DNA from: Tatumella ptyseos ATCC 33301
GTDB lineage: Bacteria; Pseudomonadota; Gammaproteobacteria; Enterobacterales; Enterobacteriaceae
Length of the DNA: 64,000 nucleotides
Direction: 5' to 3'
NCBI RefSeq assembly: GCF_000735525.1
Contig: NZ_JMPR01000027.1
Span: forward strand, 1 to 64,000
In this document: positions 37,169-48,285 of the stretch, piece by piece
Layout of the letters: every line of letters starts with the position of its first letter
Numbering within the stretch: position 1 is the first letter of the stretch
Notes under the pieces: generated by a model
The model's database searches: none
The model's input: the letters and a program-made list of their open reading frames with translations, nothing else
Told to the model about the DNA's origin: nothing
Position numbers and translations under genes: made by a program

Positions 37169-38560
37169 TTAGTCTGCGGAGGGGGCGCGGGGTTTGCGCG
37201 GACGTTTTGCTGCTTTTTGTGGTGTGATCGCCGTGATTTCACTTTCTATCCAGCCATCATTCAGCCGTGTTCGCAGAGTTTCCCCCGCCTGTACCTGCCG
37301 GGTTTCTTTTATGACATCCCCGTTGCTTCCGGTCGTTACACTGAACCCGCGCGCCAGTGTTGCCAGCGGGCTGGCACTTTCCAGTTGTACGGCCAGGGTA
37401 GCGAAGCGCTGCCTGCTCTCACTGAGTTGCTTTTCCAGCGCCTGTTGCAAGCGGTAGCGGGCCTCGCTCAATTGCCGGGAGCCCTGGTAGATCAGGGGTT
37501 GAGGCTGACGGCGTTGCAGCCGTTGTGAGAGCTGTTCAAAATGCTGGCTATGCTGCTGCAACTGTTGCTGCATGGCCGACTGTAACTGACGCTGTTGTTG
37601 TAATAACAGCGTTTGCTGGCGTGAAAGGCGTAATTGCGGATGTTGCTGGTTAAGCCGGTGTCCGAGCTGGCTGAAACTCTGCTGACGACGCGCCAGGTAG
37701 TAATCCATCGCCATTTCCATTTGCTGTTGCTGTGACAGCAACTGACGCAGGAGTTCGGTCTGATTACGGCTGACCAGTTCGGCTGCGGCGGAAGGGGTCG
37801 GTGCGCGCAGGTCAGCCACAAAATCACAGATGGTGATGTCGGTTTCATGGCCTACCGCACTCACTACCGGGATTTTGCTGGCAAAAACAGCCCTGGCAAC
37901 ACGCTCATCGTTGAAGCACCAGAGATCTTCCAGAGAACCGCCACCCCGGCCGACAATCAGTACATCACATTCCCGGCGCTGGTTAGCCAGTTCAATGGCC
38001 CGGACGATCCCGGCAGCGGCTTCGTTACCCTGCACGGCGGTAGGGTAGATCACCACCAGTAAAGAAGGGTCCCTGCGACCTAACACCTGTAAAATATCAT
38101 GCAGAGCAGCCCCGCTGGCAGAGGTGATGACCCCGACCTGACTGGCAGGCGAGGGCAGCGGTTGTTTATGCTGTGCCGCAAACAGGCCTTCGGTATCCAG
38201 ACGGGTTTTCAGTTCAAGAAATTGCTGCTGAAGGAGTCCTTCGCCGGCGGGTTGCATACTTTCGACAATCAGCTGGTAGTCACCCCGCGGGTCATACAAG
38301 GTAACGGTGGCCCGGACCAGTACCTGTTGGCCATTTTGCGGGCGAAAGCTGACCCGCTGATTACTGTTACGGAACATGGCACTGCGCACCTGAGCGTTAT
38401 CGTCTTTCAGGGTAAAGTACCAATGTCCGGAGGCCGGCCGGGTAAAGTTGGATATTTCGGCAGTCAGCCAGACACGACCCATCTCATGTTCCAGCAACCG
38501 ACGGACGGTCGCATTCAGGCGACTGACTGAGAAAATTTTAGTGTTTTCGTCATTCAACAT
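37169..38560 (-). CDS. xseA: Exodeoxyribonuclease VII large subunit
   Basis: 463 residues (E. coli 456). N-terminal OB fold (about 5-105; [25 protein letters not shown]), catalytic domain (about 130-315; [61 protein letters not shown]), then a long Gln-rich coiled coil (about 270-410) that binds XseB, and a C-terminal segment. With XseB it degrades single-stranded DNA. Divergent from guaB with 158 bp between. Confidence 0.97.
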   Translation of the reverse strand: MLNDENTKIFSVSRLNATVRRLLEHEMGRVWLTAEISNFTRPASGHWYFTLKDDNAQVRSAMFRNSNQRVSFRPQNGQQVLVRATVTLYDPRGDYQLIVESMQPAGEGLLQQQFLELKTRLDTEGLFAAQHKQPLPSPASQVGVITSASGAALHDILQVLGRRDPSLLVVIYPTAVQGNEAAAGIVRAIELANQRRECDVLIVGRGGGSLEDLWCFNDERVARAVFASKIPVVSAVGHETDITICDFVADLRAPTPSAAAELVSRNQTELLRQLLSQQQQMEMAMDYYLARRQQSFSQLGHRLNQQHPQLRLSRQQTLLLQQQRQLQSAMQQQLQQHSQHFEQLSQRLQRRQPQPLIYQGSRQLSEARYRLQQALEKQLSESRQRFATLAVQLESASPLATLARGFSVTTGSNGDVIKETRQVQAGETLRTRLNDGWIESEITAITPQKAAKRPRKPRAPSAD

Positions 38561-38651
38561 GTGATGAAGATCAAATAATAAATCAGCGGGTTAATTGACC
38601 GATACTACATTGCCTGAACGAAGTATCAAGAGTTTTTTATAAAAAAGCTGG

Positions 38652-38667
38652 AGGCAAACGGTTCCCT
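38652..38667. promoter_or_regulatory. PurR operator at the guaB promoter
   Basis: AGGCAAACGGTTCCCT fits every fixed position of the PurR consensus ANGCAANCGNTTNCNT. It lies just upstream of the TATAAT at 38672-38677, so bound PurR would block the guaB promoter when purines are high, as known in E. coli. Confidence 0.85.
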
Positions 38668-38671
38668 CCTG

Positions 38672-38677
38672 TATAAT
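38672..38677 (+). promoter_or_regulatory. -10 element of the guaB promoter
   Basis: A consensus TATAAT, 42 bp before the guaB ATG. The -35 region (38649-38654, TGGAGG) is poor, and GC-rich ATGCCGCGG follows, which fits a stringently controlled promoter. Confidence 0.7.
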
Positions 38678-38718
38678 GCCGCGGCAATATTTTATCACTT
38701 CCAGGTCGAGATATTGCT

Positions 38719-40185
38719 ATGCTACGAATCATTAAAGAAGCCCTCACATTTGACGATGTTTTACTCGTTCCTGCTCACTCTACCGTCCTGCCGAACACCG
38801 CAGAACTCGGTACAAAACTGACTAAAAATATACGTTTAAACATTCCGATGGTTTCCGCAGCAATGGACACCGTCACCGAAGCCCGTCTGGCAATTGCGCT
38901 GGCACAGGAAGGTGGCCTCGGCTTTATTCATAAAAACATGCCTATCGAACGTCAGGCCGACGAAGTTCGCAAAGTCAAAAAATATGAAAGTGGTGTGGTG
39001 ACTGAACCTCAGACCGTTCTGCCGACCACTTCACTGCTGGATGTTAAGCGCCTGACCGAAATCAACGGTTTCGCCGGTTACCCGGTGGTGAACGCCGAAA
39101 ACGAACTGGTAGGGATTATTACCGGCCGTGATGTTCGTTTCGTTACTGACCTGAATCAGCCTGTTTCTGCGGTCATGACGCCGAAAGAGCGCCTGGTCAC
39201 CGTGAAAGAAGGCGAATCCCGCGAAGTCGTTCTGCAGAAAATGCATGAAAAGCGTATCGAGAAAGCGCTGGTGGTGGATGCAGCATTCCATCTGAAAGGC
39301 ATGATCACCGTAAAAGACTTCCAGAAAGCCGAACGTAAACCTAATGCCTGTAAAGATGAGCAGGGACGTTTACGCGTTGGTGCCGCTGTCGGTGCCGGTG
39401 CCGGTAACGAAGAGCGTGTAGATGCGCTGGTGGCTGCGGGTGTTGATGTTCTGCTGATCGACTCCTCTCACGGTCACTCTGAAGGTGTTCTGCAACGTAT
39501 CCGTGAAACCCGCGCTAAATATCCTGACCTGGAAATTATTGGCGGTAACGTCGCGACAGCAAACGGTGCGAAAGCGCTGGCTGACGCAGGCGTGAGCGCA
39601 GTTAAAGTGGGTATCGGCCCTGGTTCAATCTGTACCACCCGTATCGTGACCGGTGTCGGTGTTCCTCAGATTTCAGCCGTGGCTGACGCTGTCGATGCGC
39701 TGGAAGGCACCGGGATCCCTGTGATTGCCGATGGTGGTATCCGTTTCTCCGGTGATATCGCTAAAGCGATTGCCGCGGGTGCTTCCTGTGTCATGGTAGG
39801 CTCAATGCTGGCCGGGACAGAAGAATCTCCGGGTGAGATTGAACTCTACCAGGGACGTTCATTCAAATCTTACCGTGGTATGGGCTCACTGGGTGCCATG
39901 TCTAAAGGCTCTTCTGACCGTTACTTCCAGTCTGATAACGCGGCTGACAAACTGGTTCCGGAAGGTATTGAAGGCCGTGTGGCTTACAAAGGCCGTATGA
40001 AAGAGATTATCCATCAGCAGATGGGCGGACTGCGTTCATGTATGGGCCTGACCGGTTGCCAGACAATTGATGACCTGCGTACCAAAGCTGAGTTTGTTCG
40101 TATCAGCGGCGCGGGTATCTCTGAAAGCCACGTCCATGATGTGACCATCACCAAAGAAGCGCCTAACTACCGTACAGGCTCTTAA
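38719..40185 (+). CDS. guaB: Inosine-5'-monophosphate dehydrogenase
   Basis: 488 residues, same as E. coli. TIM barrel interrupted by a CBS pair (about 93-205); [13 protein letters not shown] phosphate loop (about 337), catalytic loop [17 protein letters not shown] with Cys at about 305, and [11 protein letters not shown] plus the flap. It oxidises IMP to XMP with NAD, the rate-limiting step to GMP. Controlled by the PurR box and promoter described. Codon use is strongly biased, as expected for high expression. Confidence 0.98.
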   Translation: MLRIIKEALTFDDVLLVPAHSTVLPNTAELGTKLTKNIRLNIPMVSAAMDTVTEARLAIALAQEGGLGFIHKNMPIERQADEVRKVKKYESGVVTEPQTVLPTTSLLDVKRLTEINGFAGYPVVNAENELVGIITGRDVRFVTDLNQPVSAVMTPKERLVTVKEGESREVVLQKMHEKRIEKALVVDAAFHLKGMITVKDFQKAERKPNACKDEQGRLRVGAAVGAGAGNEERVDALVAAGVDVLLIDSSHGHSEGVLQRIRETRAKYPDLEIIGGNVATANGAKALADAGVSAVKVGIGPGSICTTRIVTGVGVPQISAVADAVDALEGTGIPVIADGGIRFSGDIAKAIAAGASCVMVGSMLAGTEESPGEIELYQGRSFKSYRGMGSLGAMSKGSSDRYFQSDNAADKLVPEGIEGRVAYKGRMKEIIHQQMGGLRSCMGLTGCQTIDDLRTKAEFVRISGAGISESHVHDVTITKEAPNYRTGS

Positions 40186-40203
40186 TCTCTTTCTTATCCT
40201 CAT

Positions 40204-40226
40204 CGCCCGGTCATGCCGGGCGTTTT
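40204..40226 (+). terminator. Terminator-like hairpin between guaB and guaA
   Basis: CGCCCGG (40204-40210), loop TCATG, CCGGGCG (40216-40222), then TTTT. A strong 7-bp GC stem with a short U tract, placed 29 bp before the guaA start inside the expected guaBA operon, so it may lower guaA relative to guaB. Confidence 0.6.
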
Positions 40227-40254
40227 AAGTAAATTTATTGCCTGGAAAACTGTA

Positions 40255-41835
40255 ATGACGACGGAAAATATTCATAAACATCGTATTCTGATCCTCGATT
40301 TCGGGTCTCAGTACACTCAGCTGGTGGCACGTCGTGTCCGTGAACTGGGCGTTTACTGTGAACTGTGGGCCTGGGATGTTACCGAAGAGCAGATCCGCCA
40401 GTTTAATCCAAACGGCATTATTCTTTCCGGCGGCCCGGAAAGCACCACCGAAGAAAACAGCCCGCGTGCCCCTGAATATGTCTTTACCGCTGGCGTTCCT
40501 GTACTGGGTGTTTGTTATGGTATGCAGACCATGGCAATGCAGCTGGGGGGGAAAGTTCAGGGATCTTCAGAGCGTGAATTCGGTTTTGCTCAGGTCGACA
40601 TTAAAACAGACAGCGCACTGGTCAAGGATATCCAGGATACCCTGAATGCGGCCGGGCAGCCTCAGCTGGATGTCTGGATGAGCCACGGCGATAAAGTCAC
40701 CGCTATCCCTGATGATTTTGTCACTGTTGCCAGCACGGAAACCTGCCCGTTTGCCATTATGGCGAACGAAGAGAAACGTTTCTACGGCGTACAGTTCCAC
40801 CCGGAAGTGACACATACCCGTCAGGGGATGGCACTGTTACAACGCTTTATCATCGATATCTGTCAGTGTGAAGCCTTATGGACGCCGGCGAAAATTATCG
40901 ATGACGCGGTTGCCCGTCTGAGCGAGCAGGTCGGTGATGATCAGGTCATTCTGGGATTATCCGGCGGAGTTGACTCTTCAGTGACGGCGCTGCTTCTGCA
41001 CCGTGCTATCGGTTCACGCCTGACCTGTGTGTTTGTGGATAACGGTCTGCTGCGTCTGAATGAAGCTGAGCAGGTCATGGAGATGTTCGGTGATCGTTTC
41101 GGTCTGAATATTGTGCATGTTCCTGCAGAAAACCGCTTCCTGGACGCGCTGGCAGGCATTGATGAGCCGGAAGCTAAGCGCAAAACCATCGGTCGCGTCT
41201 TTGTTGAAGTCTTCGACGAAGAAGCACTGAAACTGGACAACGTGAAATGGCTGGCCCAGGGCACCATCTACCCGGATGTTATCGAATCTGCGGCATCCGC
41301 GACCGGTAAAGCGCATGTGATTAAATCACACCACAATGTGGGCGGTTTGCCGAAAGAAATGAAGATGGGGCTGGTGGAGCCGCTGAAAGAACTGTTCAAA
41401 GACGAAGTGCGTAAAATTGGTCTGGAACTGGGCCTGCCTTACGACATGCTGTACCGTCATCCGTTCCCGGGACCGGGATTAGGTGTGCGTGTTCTGGGTG
41501 AAGTGAAGAAAGAGTACTGCGACCTGCTGCGCCGTGCCGATGCTATCTTTATTGAAGAGCTGCATAAAGCTGACCTGTATAACAAAGTCAGCCAGGCATT
41601 CACGGTCTTCCTGCCGGTTCGTTCGGTAGGCGTTATGGGTGATGGCCGTAAGTATGACTGGGTGGTTTCACTGCGTGCAGTTGAAACTATCGACTTTATG
41701 ACGGCGCACTGGGCACACCTGCCTTACGATTTCCTGGGTCGTGTTTCTAACCGCATTATCAACGAAATCGACGGGATCTCCCGTGTGGTTTACGATATCA
41801 GCGGTAAACCCCCGGCCACGATTGAGTGGGAATGA
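40255..41835 (+). CDS. guaA: GMP synthase (glutamine-hydrolysing)
   Basis: 526 residues (E. coli 525). Class I glutamine amidotransferase domain (about 8-200) with nucleophile GVCYGMQ (Cys87) and the FHPEV histidine/glutamate pair (about 182), ATP-pyrophosphatase domain with [11 protein letters not shown] (about 233) and a C-terminal dimerisation domain (about 400-526, [17 protein letters not shown]). It converts XMP to GMP. ATG 40255 gives the standard [18 protein letters not shown] start; the upstream in-frame start at 40213 overlaps the hairpin and is rejected. Its 3' end is a known integration site of genomic islands, relevant for the accessory DNA that follows. Confidence 0.98.
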   Translation: MTTENIHKHRILILDFGSQYTQLVARRVRELGVYCELWAWDVTEEQIRQFNPNGIILSGGPESTTEENSPRAPEYVFTAGVPVLGVCYGMQTMAMQLGGKVQGSSEREFGFAQVDIKTDSALVKDIQDTLNAAGQPQLDVWMSHGDKVTAIPDDFVTVASTETCPFAIMANEEKRFYGVQFHPEVTHTRQGMALLQRFIIDICQCEALWTPAKIIDDAVARLSEQVGDDQVILGLSGGVDSSVTALLLHRAIGSRLTCVFVDNGLLRLNEAEQVMEMFGDRFGLNIVHVPAENRFLDALAGIDEPEAKRKTIGRVFVEVFDEEALKLDNVKWLAQGTIYPDVIESAASATGKAHVIKSHHNVGGLPKEMKMGLVEPLKELFKDEVRKIGLELGLPYDMLYRHPFPGPGLGVRVLGEVKKEYCDLLRRADAIFIEELHKADLYNKVSQAFTVFLPVRSVGVMGDGRKYDWVVSLRAVETIDFMTAHWAHLPYDFLGRVSNRIINEIDGISRVVYDISGKPPATIEWE

Positions 41836-41880
41836 TATACGGGCTAATCTGACCTAATCAGTTCTTATCAATTTATATTT

Positions 41881-41911
41881 GAAAGCCCCGCACTGTCGGG
41901 GTTTTCTTTTT
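41881..41911. terminator. Terminator after guaA
   Basis: GAAAGCCCCG (41881-41890), short loop, CGGGGTTTTC (41897-41906, one G-U pair), followed by more T (TTTTT). It ends the guaBA transcript before the convergent large gene. Confidence 0.85.
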
Positions 41912-41981
41912 CCTTCCTACTTACCCCTCATCAGTCGATGACCCAAATTAATGACGTTATTTCTGCAGGTCTACTTACACT

Positions 41982-44900
41982 TCAAACAACATCAAGTACT
42001 GATTCAATCCTTTTTTTTGCTTGACTGGTCAGGCGTTTAATACCGAGCGAGCGAGTCATTTCCTGAATCTTATTGTCACTTTCAATACTCAGCGCCAGCG
42101 CGCGTAATTCCTCACGAGGGATCGCATCAACCTGGCGAATGTCGTTATCCGTGGCAGGCAAACGAAACGTATTCCAGTCAGCACGCTGCGTCACGGATAG
42201 CCATACGAAGTTTTCACCTAAGTGATCAGCTGCAAGGTAATAGTATTGATCAACAATTCCAATTACGCGTTCACGTATCAGTCTGCCGGCGCGAGTGAAG
42301 CCGTGTATACGTGCGATGCGTTGCACAAGTGTTGTATCCAGAACAGGTGATTCACTTGTCACCACCGCTTCAATGAGGGTTTTAAGTGTCTCATCATATT
42401 CAGAGAGATAGAATTTTTCTGCATCTATCCTGTCGTACCATTCCTGAAGATCGTTAACGACATATATACCGGCATGCGCTGGCTTGTTGTTATTCTGAGA
42501 AGCTGAATATGCATACTTCAGCTCAGTGCCATCATCATCTTCGCTTACTTCGGCGGGAAGCGGGATGATCGGGGGTACTGACTCGGATATTTGCCCATCA
42601 CTAGCGATAGGTGTAGTTTTAGAAACTAGTATGTCGTCACTGACAGCATTGGTTACGGGAGCGATGACTGGCGTGCTCTGTTTTTGTTTTTCTGTTTCAG
42701 CAACTAATACGGCTTCCTCTGCTCTGGATTTTTCCAACAGCTGACTTATTGCTGTATCCAGCCTGTCGAGTGCACCTTCTTTATCAATCCACCATTCCGT
42801 TGACCAGAGGCGCAGTAATTTCCAGCCCAGGCCCTGCAAGATGGCGCTCCGGACTTTATCACGATCTCGTGCTGTTGCTGCGCTATGGTAAGTGGCTCCA
42901 TCACATTCAACACCAACAAGATAGTCACCAGGCTTATCCGGATGAACGATCCCTAAATCAATACGGAAACGGGATACGCCAATTTGCGGAATAACATGCC
43001 AACCTTTTCTTCTCAGGCCATTTGCCACTGCTTCCTCAAACGGTGAGTCATAACCGCCTACGGACCCATGTACTGCCTGAGCAAGGGCTACAGGGCCGCG
43101 CTGGGCAAACTCAATAAAGTGCTTGAGGTCAGCAACTGCGCGGGCGCTGGTCCGATTAAGGTCGATGAAGGAAGGATCGAACGAGCTGAAGACCATCATT
43201 TCCTGTCGAGCACGTGTGATGGCAACATTCAGCCGCCGCCAGCCACCCTCGCGATTAAGTGGTCCAAAATTCATCGACATTGTATTTGCGCCCGGTTCAG
43301 TCGGGCCGTACCCGATGCCGAGTATGGTCAAATCGCGTTCATCCCCCTGAACAGTTTCGAGGTTTTTAACCACAACAGGTTCTTCCAGTTCAGACTGGAA
43401 GAAGGGTTCAATTTCAGGGTGCTCCTGTCTGGCACGGTCCAGCAGATCGCTGATTAGCTTTTGCTGTTCGGTATTCAGCGTGATAATGCCTATCGTTCTG
43501 CCTGATGCAACGAACTCTTTATTAGTCAGTCGCTTCACCGTTTCAGCGACGATTGCTTCTGCCTCGGCCTGATTATGACGTCCTTTCCCTTTAGAGTAGA
43601 CGCCTGCAACCTTGCACCACTGGACAGCACTTTGCTTTGTTTCCGCAGCGGGGAACGTAATCAGGTTACTGTCATAGTAGCGATGATTGGAGAAGGTAAT
43701 CAGGCTTTCATGACGGCTTCGGTAATGCCAGCTCAAGCTGTGGTTATACAGGCCGGCAGCAAGACACTCATCCAGAATGCTTTCCATATCTTCTTCAGTA
43801 TCATCGTCTGTGTCATTAGCTGCACGATTAAAGAAGCTGGTCGGTGGCATCTGGCGGGGGTCACCGGCGATTACCACCTGTTTGCCACGCGCCATGGTGC
43901 CGATAGCATCCCACGGGGCAATCTGCGATGCTTCATCGAAAATTACCAGGTCAAATAAGGCCTGGTCGGAGGGCAGGAACTGGGCGACTGAAAGCGGACT
44001 CATCAACATGCAGGGGGCAAGTTTAGCCATGGCATCGCCCATTTCTGCTGCCATCTGGCGTACCGGTTTATGACGACGGGATTTCTGTAGTTCATGTTTA
44101 AGAAGGGCAAAACCACTCTGCCTGCTGACCTCATTTTTTGCAGGAATGACACCACATAAACGAGCCCGGATGTAGCGTACTGTCAGTTTAGCCAGACGAT
44201 CGGTTTGCGTACGGTAAGCCTCAATATCACTCATGTGCTCAGCCGGCACAAAATTGTGTAGCAGCGGTTCTGAATCGATCATCCACGATGCAAACCAGCG
44301 GCAATAGGCAGTTTCAAAAATCTCTGTAGCGCTGATGCCTCCTGAGTCAGGATGGGTCAGCGCGTTGATCACTGGCTGCAGGCCATGTGAAATCGCTTCC
44401 TCACGCACACGGCTCCAGTCACTCCAGGTTTTAAGAGCGGACTGATGTTGCAGGATATTGAGTGCGCAGTCACGCAGTGCCGGGAGCGATGGTTTGTCCT
44501 CCACGGGTTTTATCAGCTTACAGAAGCTAACCTGTGCGTCATTAAAATCGGCGATCGCTGTGCGTAGTTTACGGGTCAGGGAGGGGATAGCGCCCTGCGA
44601 ACCGAGAAGGTCATTGGCATCGATAATCAGGTTTTTTACAGCAGAGCGGATCTCGGCCAACTGCTGTGGCGAAGAAGCAAAACCACCAAGTGAGTTGCGG
44701 ATAGATTCGCCGAGTAGCAGGGTGGTCTGCAACTGTGCAACGTTGGTATCTAGTCCAACCCATCCCGGTAGGGTTAAAATGGCAGAGTTAAGCTCGGTCA
44801 GACGTTGCAGCAATTGCTGCAGAGTTTCAGCAATCGGGAGATCAACGGATAAGTCGGGAGCTGACGTTAGCGAGTGTTGCCGGATAACTTCACCAATGAC

Positions 44901-47873
44901 TTTCTTGCGGGCACTGGTCGCAAAGAACCAGAATTTTTTGTCAGCGACGTCAAGTGCGTTTCTGATCTGCGGGACATTAACGTGCTGCCAGCTATTACCA
45001 GGGTAGGTCACTGATAGATTAGCCTTTGTCGCTTCAATCTCTTTCAGGAGGTGGACGGCTTTATTCGCTGACTCTATACGGATTGCGGCATCCGGTGCGA
45101 ACATGAAACTTAGGTCAATGCCGTAAGCTTCCGACAATAACTCACAGAATGAAGCTAACTGCGACACTCTCTCCGGCTCGGTAGAGTCCAGAGTAATTCC
45201 TGTCGCTTTCAGTAACGCCTCGGTGGCGTTTTCAAGATGATCGATGGTTGCAGGTAATGAGTTTGCTGCAGCAATGAGAGAGGACTGCCATTCATTGGTC
45301 CAGTCAGCCTGTGTGATGAGGCCAAAATGATTGCCATGCTGTTTCCAGGCATCACGGTTCAGCTCCAGACGTTTTACTATCTCTCTGAACTGCGTCATAT
45401 CTGCAGAAGAATGCAAAGTCGATGCAGGCCAGCTAAAGAGCGGCGTCGCGCTACTTGCATCCCTGATAACAGTGCCCATGGCCTGATGGAGCGTTAAGCC
45501 ATTTGGCCAGCGCATATGGAGTAAACGGACAACCTCATTGAGTTTGTTACGCAGGTGCTGCACCTTAGCCGCTTCTTCCTTCCACTCTGTAGTGGTCAGT
45601 AGATCACGTGCATCCCATGCCCGATCGAGCTGTTTCAGAAAATCCATCTTGGATGTTTTGCTCGAATGTAGCTCCAGACAAAATTCACCGAGTCCCTGGG
45701 CCTCGAGCCTGCGATAGACCACATCCAGTGCCGCTTTCTTCTCAGCGACAAAAAGTACGCGCCTTCCCAGCGCAAGGTTATGCGCGATCATATTGGCTAT
45801 GGTTTGCGACTTACCGGTACCGGGTGGGCCATCCAGAACAAAATCCCTCCCTTTTGCAGAGGCTACAACGGCGGCAATTTGTGAGGAATCCGCAGGTAAC
45901 GGCAGGAAAAGATCCTGCGTATTGACGTTGTCATCGAGTTCCTCAACGTTGATGATTTCTCCGCTCTTAGCCAGAATTGCATTTTCCTGGCCGCGTTCGA
46001 TGAGATACTTTACCAGCGCACTTTGCATCAGCTGAGGTGTCCGGTCGATGAGGTCTTTCCACATCAGATATTTGGCAAAAGAGAATGTGCCAATCACGAC
46101 ATCACGGGTGACTTCGAAACCAGGTATATCGCGCACAGCACGCCGTACCATATTCCAGATGCCATCCACATCAATACCACTATCATCGGTGGGCAGATCA
46201 CCATCCAGGCCGTTGATTGTCAGAGCAAAGTCATTATGTAGCAGCTCAAGCAGTGTAAGGTTGAATCGGGGCTCTTCTTCCAGCAAACGCATGGTCACGC
46301 CCGAAAGTGCACTTTTACGGTCAAGCTGAATCGGCAGCAGTATCAGTGGAGCAGAGTAACTTTTGGGGTCATCAGCGGATTTTTTCCATTTAAGAAAGCC
46401 AACAGCGAGGAAAAGTGTGTTGGCACCACCTTCCTCCAGATCACTTTTCGATTTCCGATAGAGATCGATCAGGGATGACTCGAGGCGGTATTTTTCCATT
46501 GAGGAGACGACTTCACCGCGTTCCAGCGCAACCTGGGCGTATTCTTCTCGCAGGTTCTCGTGTGTAAGTTGCTGATAAAGTTCTGCATCGCGACCGCCAC
46601 TCTCGAGATCAGGGAGCGGGACAATGCGAATGCGTTTTCCTTCAGCCAGTTTATCTTCAAGCTGACCAGGATTCGCACAGATCAAACGAATGCCTTTAGC
46701 GCTTTCTGGCAGGTGTAGCAGGCGGTTACGGGTGGTTAAGTCCAGAAGTTTTCGCTGCCACTGTATCAGCCGCCCCCCGACTTCTTTTTCGCCAGTTGTC
46801 TCGATATCAATGTCAATATCAGGGAGAGTGGGGGCTTCCTCAAACTTGTGCAAAATAACCTCACCGGCATCCGGCGGGTCTTCAAGGCGAGTGACACCCA
46901 GAGCCAGTGGGCGAATTTTCTGCATCCGCGCACGATGGGAATCAATGGCTGCGTGAAAAACATCCTCGTTAAGATGCTTTAACGCCTCATCAGATGCCTG
47001 AGTAAATGAAGGCGGATGAGCTCTGGTTGCGAGAGTTGTCTCAAATACGACCATTTCTTTCAGGTCGACACGTTTGCGTACCGCAGAGACGTCTTCTGTC
47101 ACTAGCTGCGAAAATTCCTGTGGTTGTAACCAGACGCCAGCAAACGCATGACCTTCACTGAGCATTAGCAGTGAATTCAGACCAATCTGTTCCAGTACTG
47201 AAGCAAATAATAAAGTTGTATCCAGACAGGTTGCGACTTTTCCTTCCAGAATGGTACCTGGCGTGCGAATTTTCTGGCCATTGCGTTCAAAACTGGCTGG
47301 GGGAAGGGCATAACTGATATTGAGGTTGCAGACAGCTGTCCAAAGAGCTGAAGCAATTTCCCATACACGAGTTCTCGACTTACTTTTATAACCATCAAGA
47401 GCGTCATCTTTGCCTGCACGGCGAAGGACATCAGAGGTTGATTTGAGTACACGATCTACCGCAGGATCATTAGGCATGATAAATGAAGGGAGCAATTCAA
47501 TCATTGCACTGCCGCCCCATTCATTTTTCGCCAGTGCTTCAAGCGGGTAATGAGTAACTAAGAGTTCTTCCTCACCCTGGCGCAAACTTAGGGTGACTTC
47601 GCAGAGTACACTTTCGGTCAGCTCGGCGAGCCATTCAGCATTAAGTTTGACATCCCGATCCCTGATATCAAGTGAAGTACCGGGGAGCAGGCGGTCGATA
47701 TTCCATTTTTTTTCTTCGAGCACGGCTGGCACGGTTCGCAGATGCAGCGTCAGATCCTGAAATGTCTCTTCGGAATCATTATACAAGATGAGCTCACGTA
47801 ACAGCGGAACTGCATTCTGGTGTGATGTGAACCCCAGCTTGTGCGCGATACTCACCTGCGCTTTTATACCCAT
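41982..47873 (-). CDS. Giant DUF4011 / superfamily 1 helicase / PD-(D/E)XK nuclease / DUF3320 protein, candidate defence protein
   Basis: 1963 residues. Order of parts: N-terminal beta-rich and DUF4011-type region (about 1-660; WQRKLLDLTTRNRLLHLP at about 373 is diagnostic), helicase P-loop GPPGTGKSQTIANMIAHN (about 685), a long inserted helical region (about 760-1270), Walker B FDLVIFDEASQIAP (about 1315), helicase motifs GDERDLTILGIGYGP and LNVAITRARQEMMVFSS (about 1500-1560), a Vsr/DUF559-like nuclease (SPFEEAV about 1615, RIDLGIV, VGVECDGATYH about 1660) and a DUF3320 segment (about 1850, LVQRIARIHGFTRAG). All key residues are present. ATG 47873 follows GAGGAG (47888-47883); an upstream TTG is unlikely. 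Such proteins occur in defence islands; antiviral action here is inference. Confidence 0.9.
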   Translation of the reverse strand: MGIKAQVSIAHKLGFTSHQNAVPLLRELILYNDSEETFQDLTLHLRTVPAVLEEKKWNIDRLLPGTSLDIRDRDVKLNAEWLAELTESVLCEVTLSLRQGEEELLVTHYPLEALAKNEWGGSAMIELLPSFIMPNDPAVDRVLKSTSDVLRRAGKDDALDGYKSKSRTRVWEIASALWTAVCNLNISYALPPASFERNGQKIRTPGTILEGKVATCLDTTLLFASVLEQIGLNSLLMLSEGHAFAGVWLQPQEFSQLVTEDVSAVRKRVDLKEMVVFETTLATRAHPPSFTQASDEALKHLNEDVFHAAIDSHRARMQKIRPLALGVTRLEDPPDAGEVILHKFEEAPTLPDIDIDIETTGEKEVGGRLIQWQRKLLDLTTRNRLLHLPESAKGIRLICANPGQLEDKLAEGKRIRIVPLPDLESGGRDAELYQQLTHENLREEYAQVALERGEVVSSMEKYRLESSLIDLYRKSKSDLEEGGANTLFLAVGFLKWKKSADDPKSYSAPLILLPIQLDRKSALSGVTMRLLEEEPRFNLTLLELLHNDFALTINGLDGDLPTDDSGIDVDGIWNMVRRAVRDIPGFEVTRDVVIGTFSFAKYLMWKDLIDRTPQLMQSALVKYLIERGQENAILAKSGEIINVEELDDNVNTQDLFLPLPADSSQIAAVVASAKGRDFVLDGPPGTGKSQTIANMIAHNLALGRRVLFVAEKKAALDVVYRRLEAQGLGEFCLELHSSKTSKMDFLKQLDRAWDARDLLTTTEWKEEAAKVQHLRNKLNEVVRLLHMRWPNGLTLHQAMGTVIRDASSATPLFSWPASTLHSSADMTQFREIVKRLELNRDAWKQHGNHFGLITQADWTNEWQSSLIAAANSLPATIDHLENATEALLKATGITLDSTEPERVSQLASFCELLSEAYGIDLSFMFAPDAAIRIESANKAVHLLKEIEATKANLSVTYPGNSWQHVNVPQIRNALDVADKKFWFFATSARKKVIGEVIRQHSLTSAPDLSVDLPIAETLQQLLQRLTELNSAILTLPGWVGLDTNVAQLQTTLLLGESIRNSLGGFASSPQQLAEIRSAVKNLIIDANDLLGSQGAIPSLTRKLRTAIADFNDAQVSFCKLIKPVEDKPSLPALRDCALNILQHQSALKTWSDWSRVREEAISHGLQPVINALTHPDSGGISATEIFETAYCRWFASWMIDSEPLLHNFVPAEHMSDIEAYRTQTDRLAKLTVRYIRARLCGVIPAKNEVSRQSGFALLKHELQKSRRHKPVRQMAAEMGDAMAKLAPCMLMSPLSVAQFLPSDQALFDLVIFDEASQIAPWDAIGTMARGKQVVIAGDPRQMPPTSFFNRAANDTDDDTEEDMESILDECLAAGLYNHSLSWHYRSRHESLITFSNHRYYDSNLITFPAAETKQSAVQWCKVAGVYSKGKGRHNQAEAEAIVAETVKRLTNKEFVASGRTIGIITLNTEQQKLISDLLDRARQEHPEIEPFFQSELEEPVVVKNLETVQGDERDLTILGIGYGPTEPGANTMSMNFGPLNREGGWRRLNVAITRARQEMMVFSSFDPSFIDLNRTSARAVADLKHFIEFAQRGPVALAQAVHGSVGGYDSPFEEAVANGLRRKGWHVIPQIGVSRFRIDLGIVHPDKPGDYLVGVECDGATYHSAATARDRDKVRSAILQGLGWKLLRLWSTEWWIDKEGALDRLDTAISQLLEKSRAEEAVLVAETEKQKQSTPVIAPVTNAVSDDILVSKTTPIASDGQISESVPPIIPLPAEVSEDDDGTELKYAYSASQNNNKPAHAGIYVVNDLQEWYDRIDAEKFYLSEYDETLKTLIEAVVTSESPVLDTTLVQRIARIHGFTRAGRLIRERVIGIVDQYYYLAADHLGENFVWLSVTQRADWNTFRLPATDNDIRQVDAIPREELRALALSIESDNKIQEMTRSLGIKRLTSQAKKRIESVLDVV

Positions 47874-48285
47874 GAAACTAGTACTCCTCAAGAAGAAATC
47901 ACTTAAATATGCACAATAATGCTGACGACAGGGGACAACTCGAACAGGCAGAAAGCATCATTCGCGGATTAGGCTGAGTGTTAAAGGCTGTGATTGTAAA
48001 AAATCAATACATACACCCTATACCTTCAACAGGCCGCTACTAAGAAATATCTTAGTGCTTTTCTAACGTAAAGTATAAAGGGAATCTGATCTATAGATTA
48101 GGTCAACCCAGCAATCTGAGGTGGTATAGCAATTTCAGAAAACTTTATCTTCATGATAAATATATTTTTTATTACATCTTATGATTTAGCTATAATAATC
48201 AATAAAAAATCTAATTTTCGATATGAAATTGTTTTAAAAAAAAAGATGGTAACTGAATATATTGCTTAGCAAGCCACGATTTCAG
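47874..48285. other. AT-rich upstream region of the giant helicase-nuclease gene
   Basis: About 410 bp with no gene. Contains a perfect inverted repeat ACTAAGA-AATA-TCTTAGT at 48039-48056, which could be an operator, and long A/T stretches (48140-48245). The promoter of the minus-strand gene must lie here, but I see no clear consensus. Confidence 0.4.

Noticed and set aside
44458-45006. Plus-strand open frame of 182 codons opposite the giant helicase-nuclease gene
   Set aside because: Antisense to the inserted helical region; high Ser/Arg content typical of a shadow frame.
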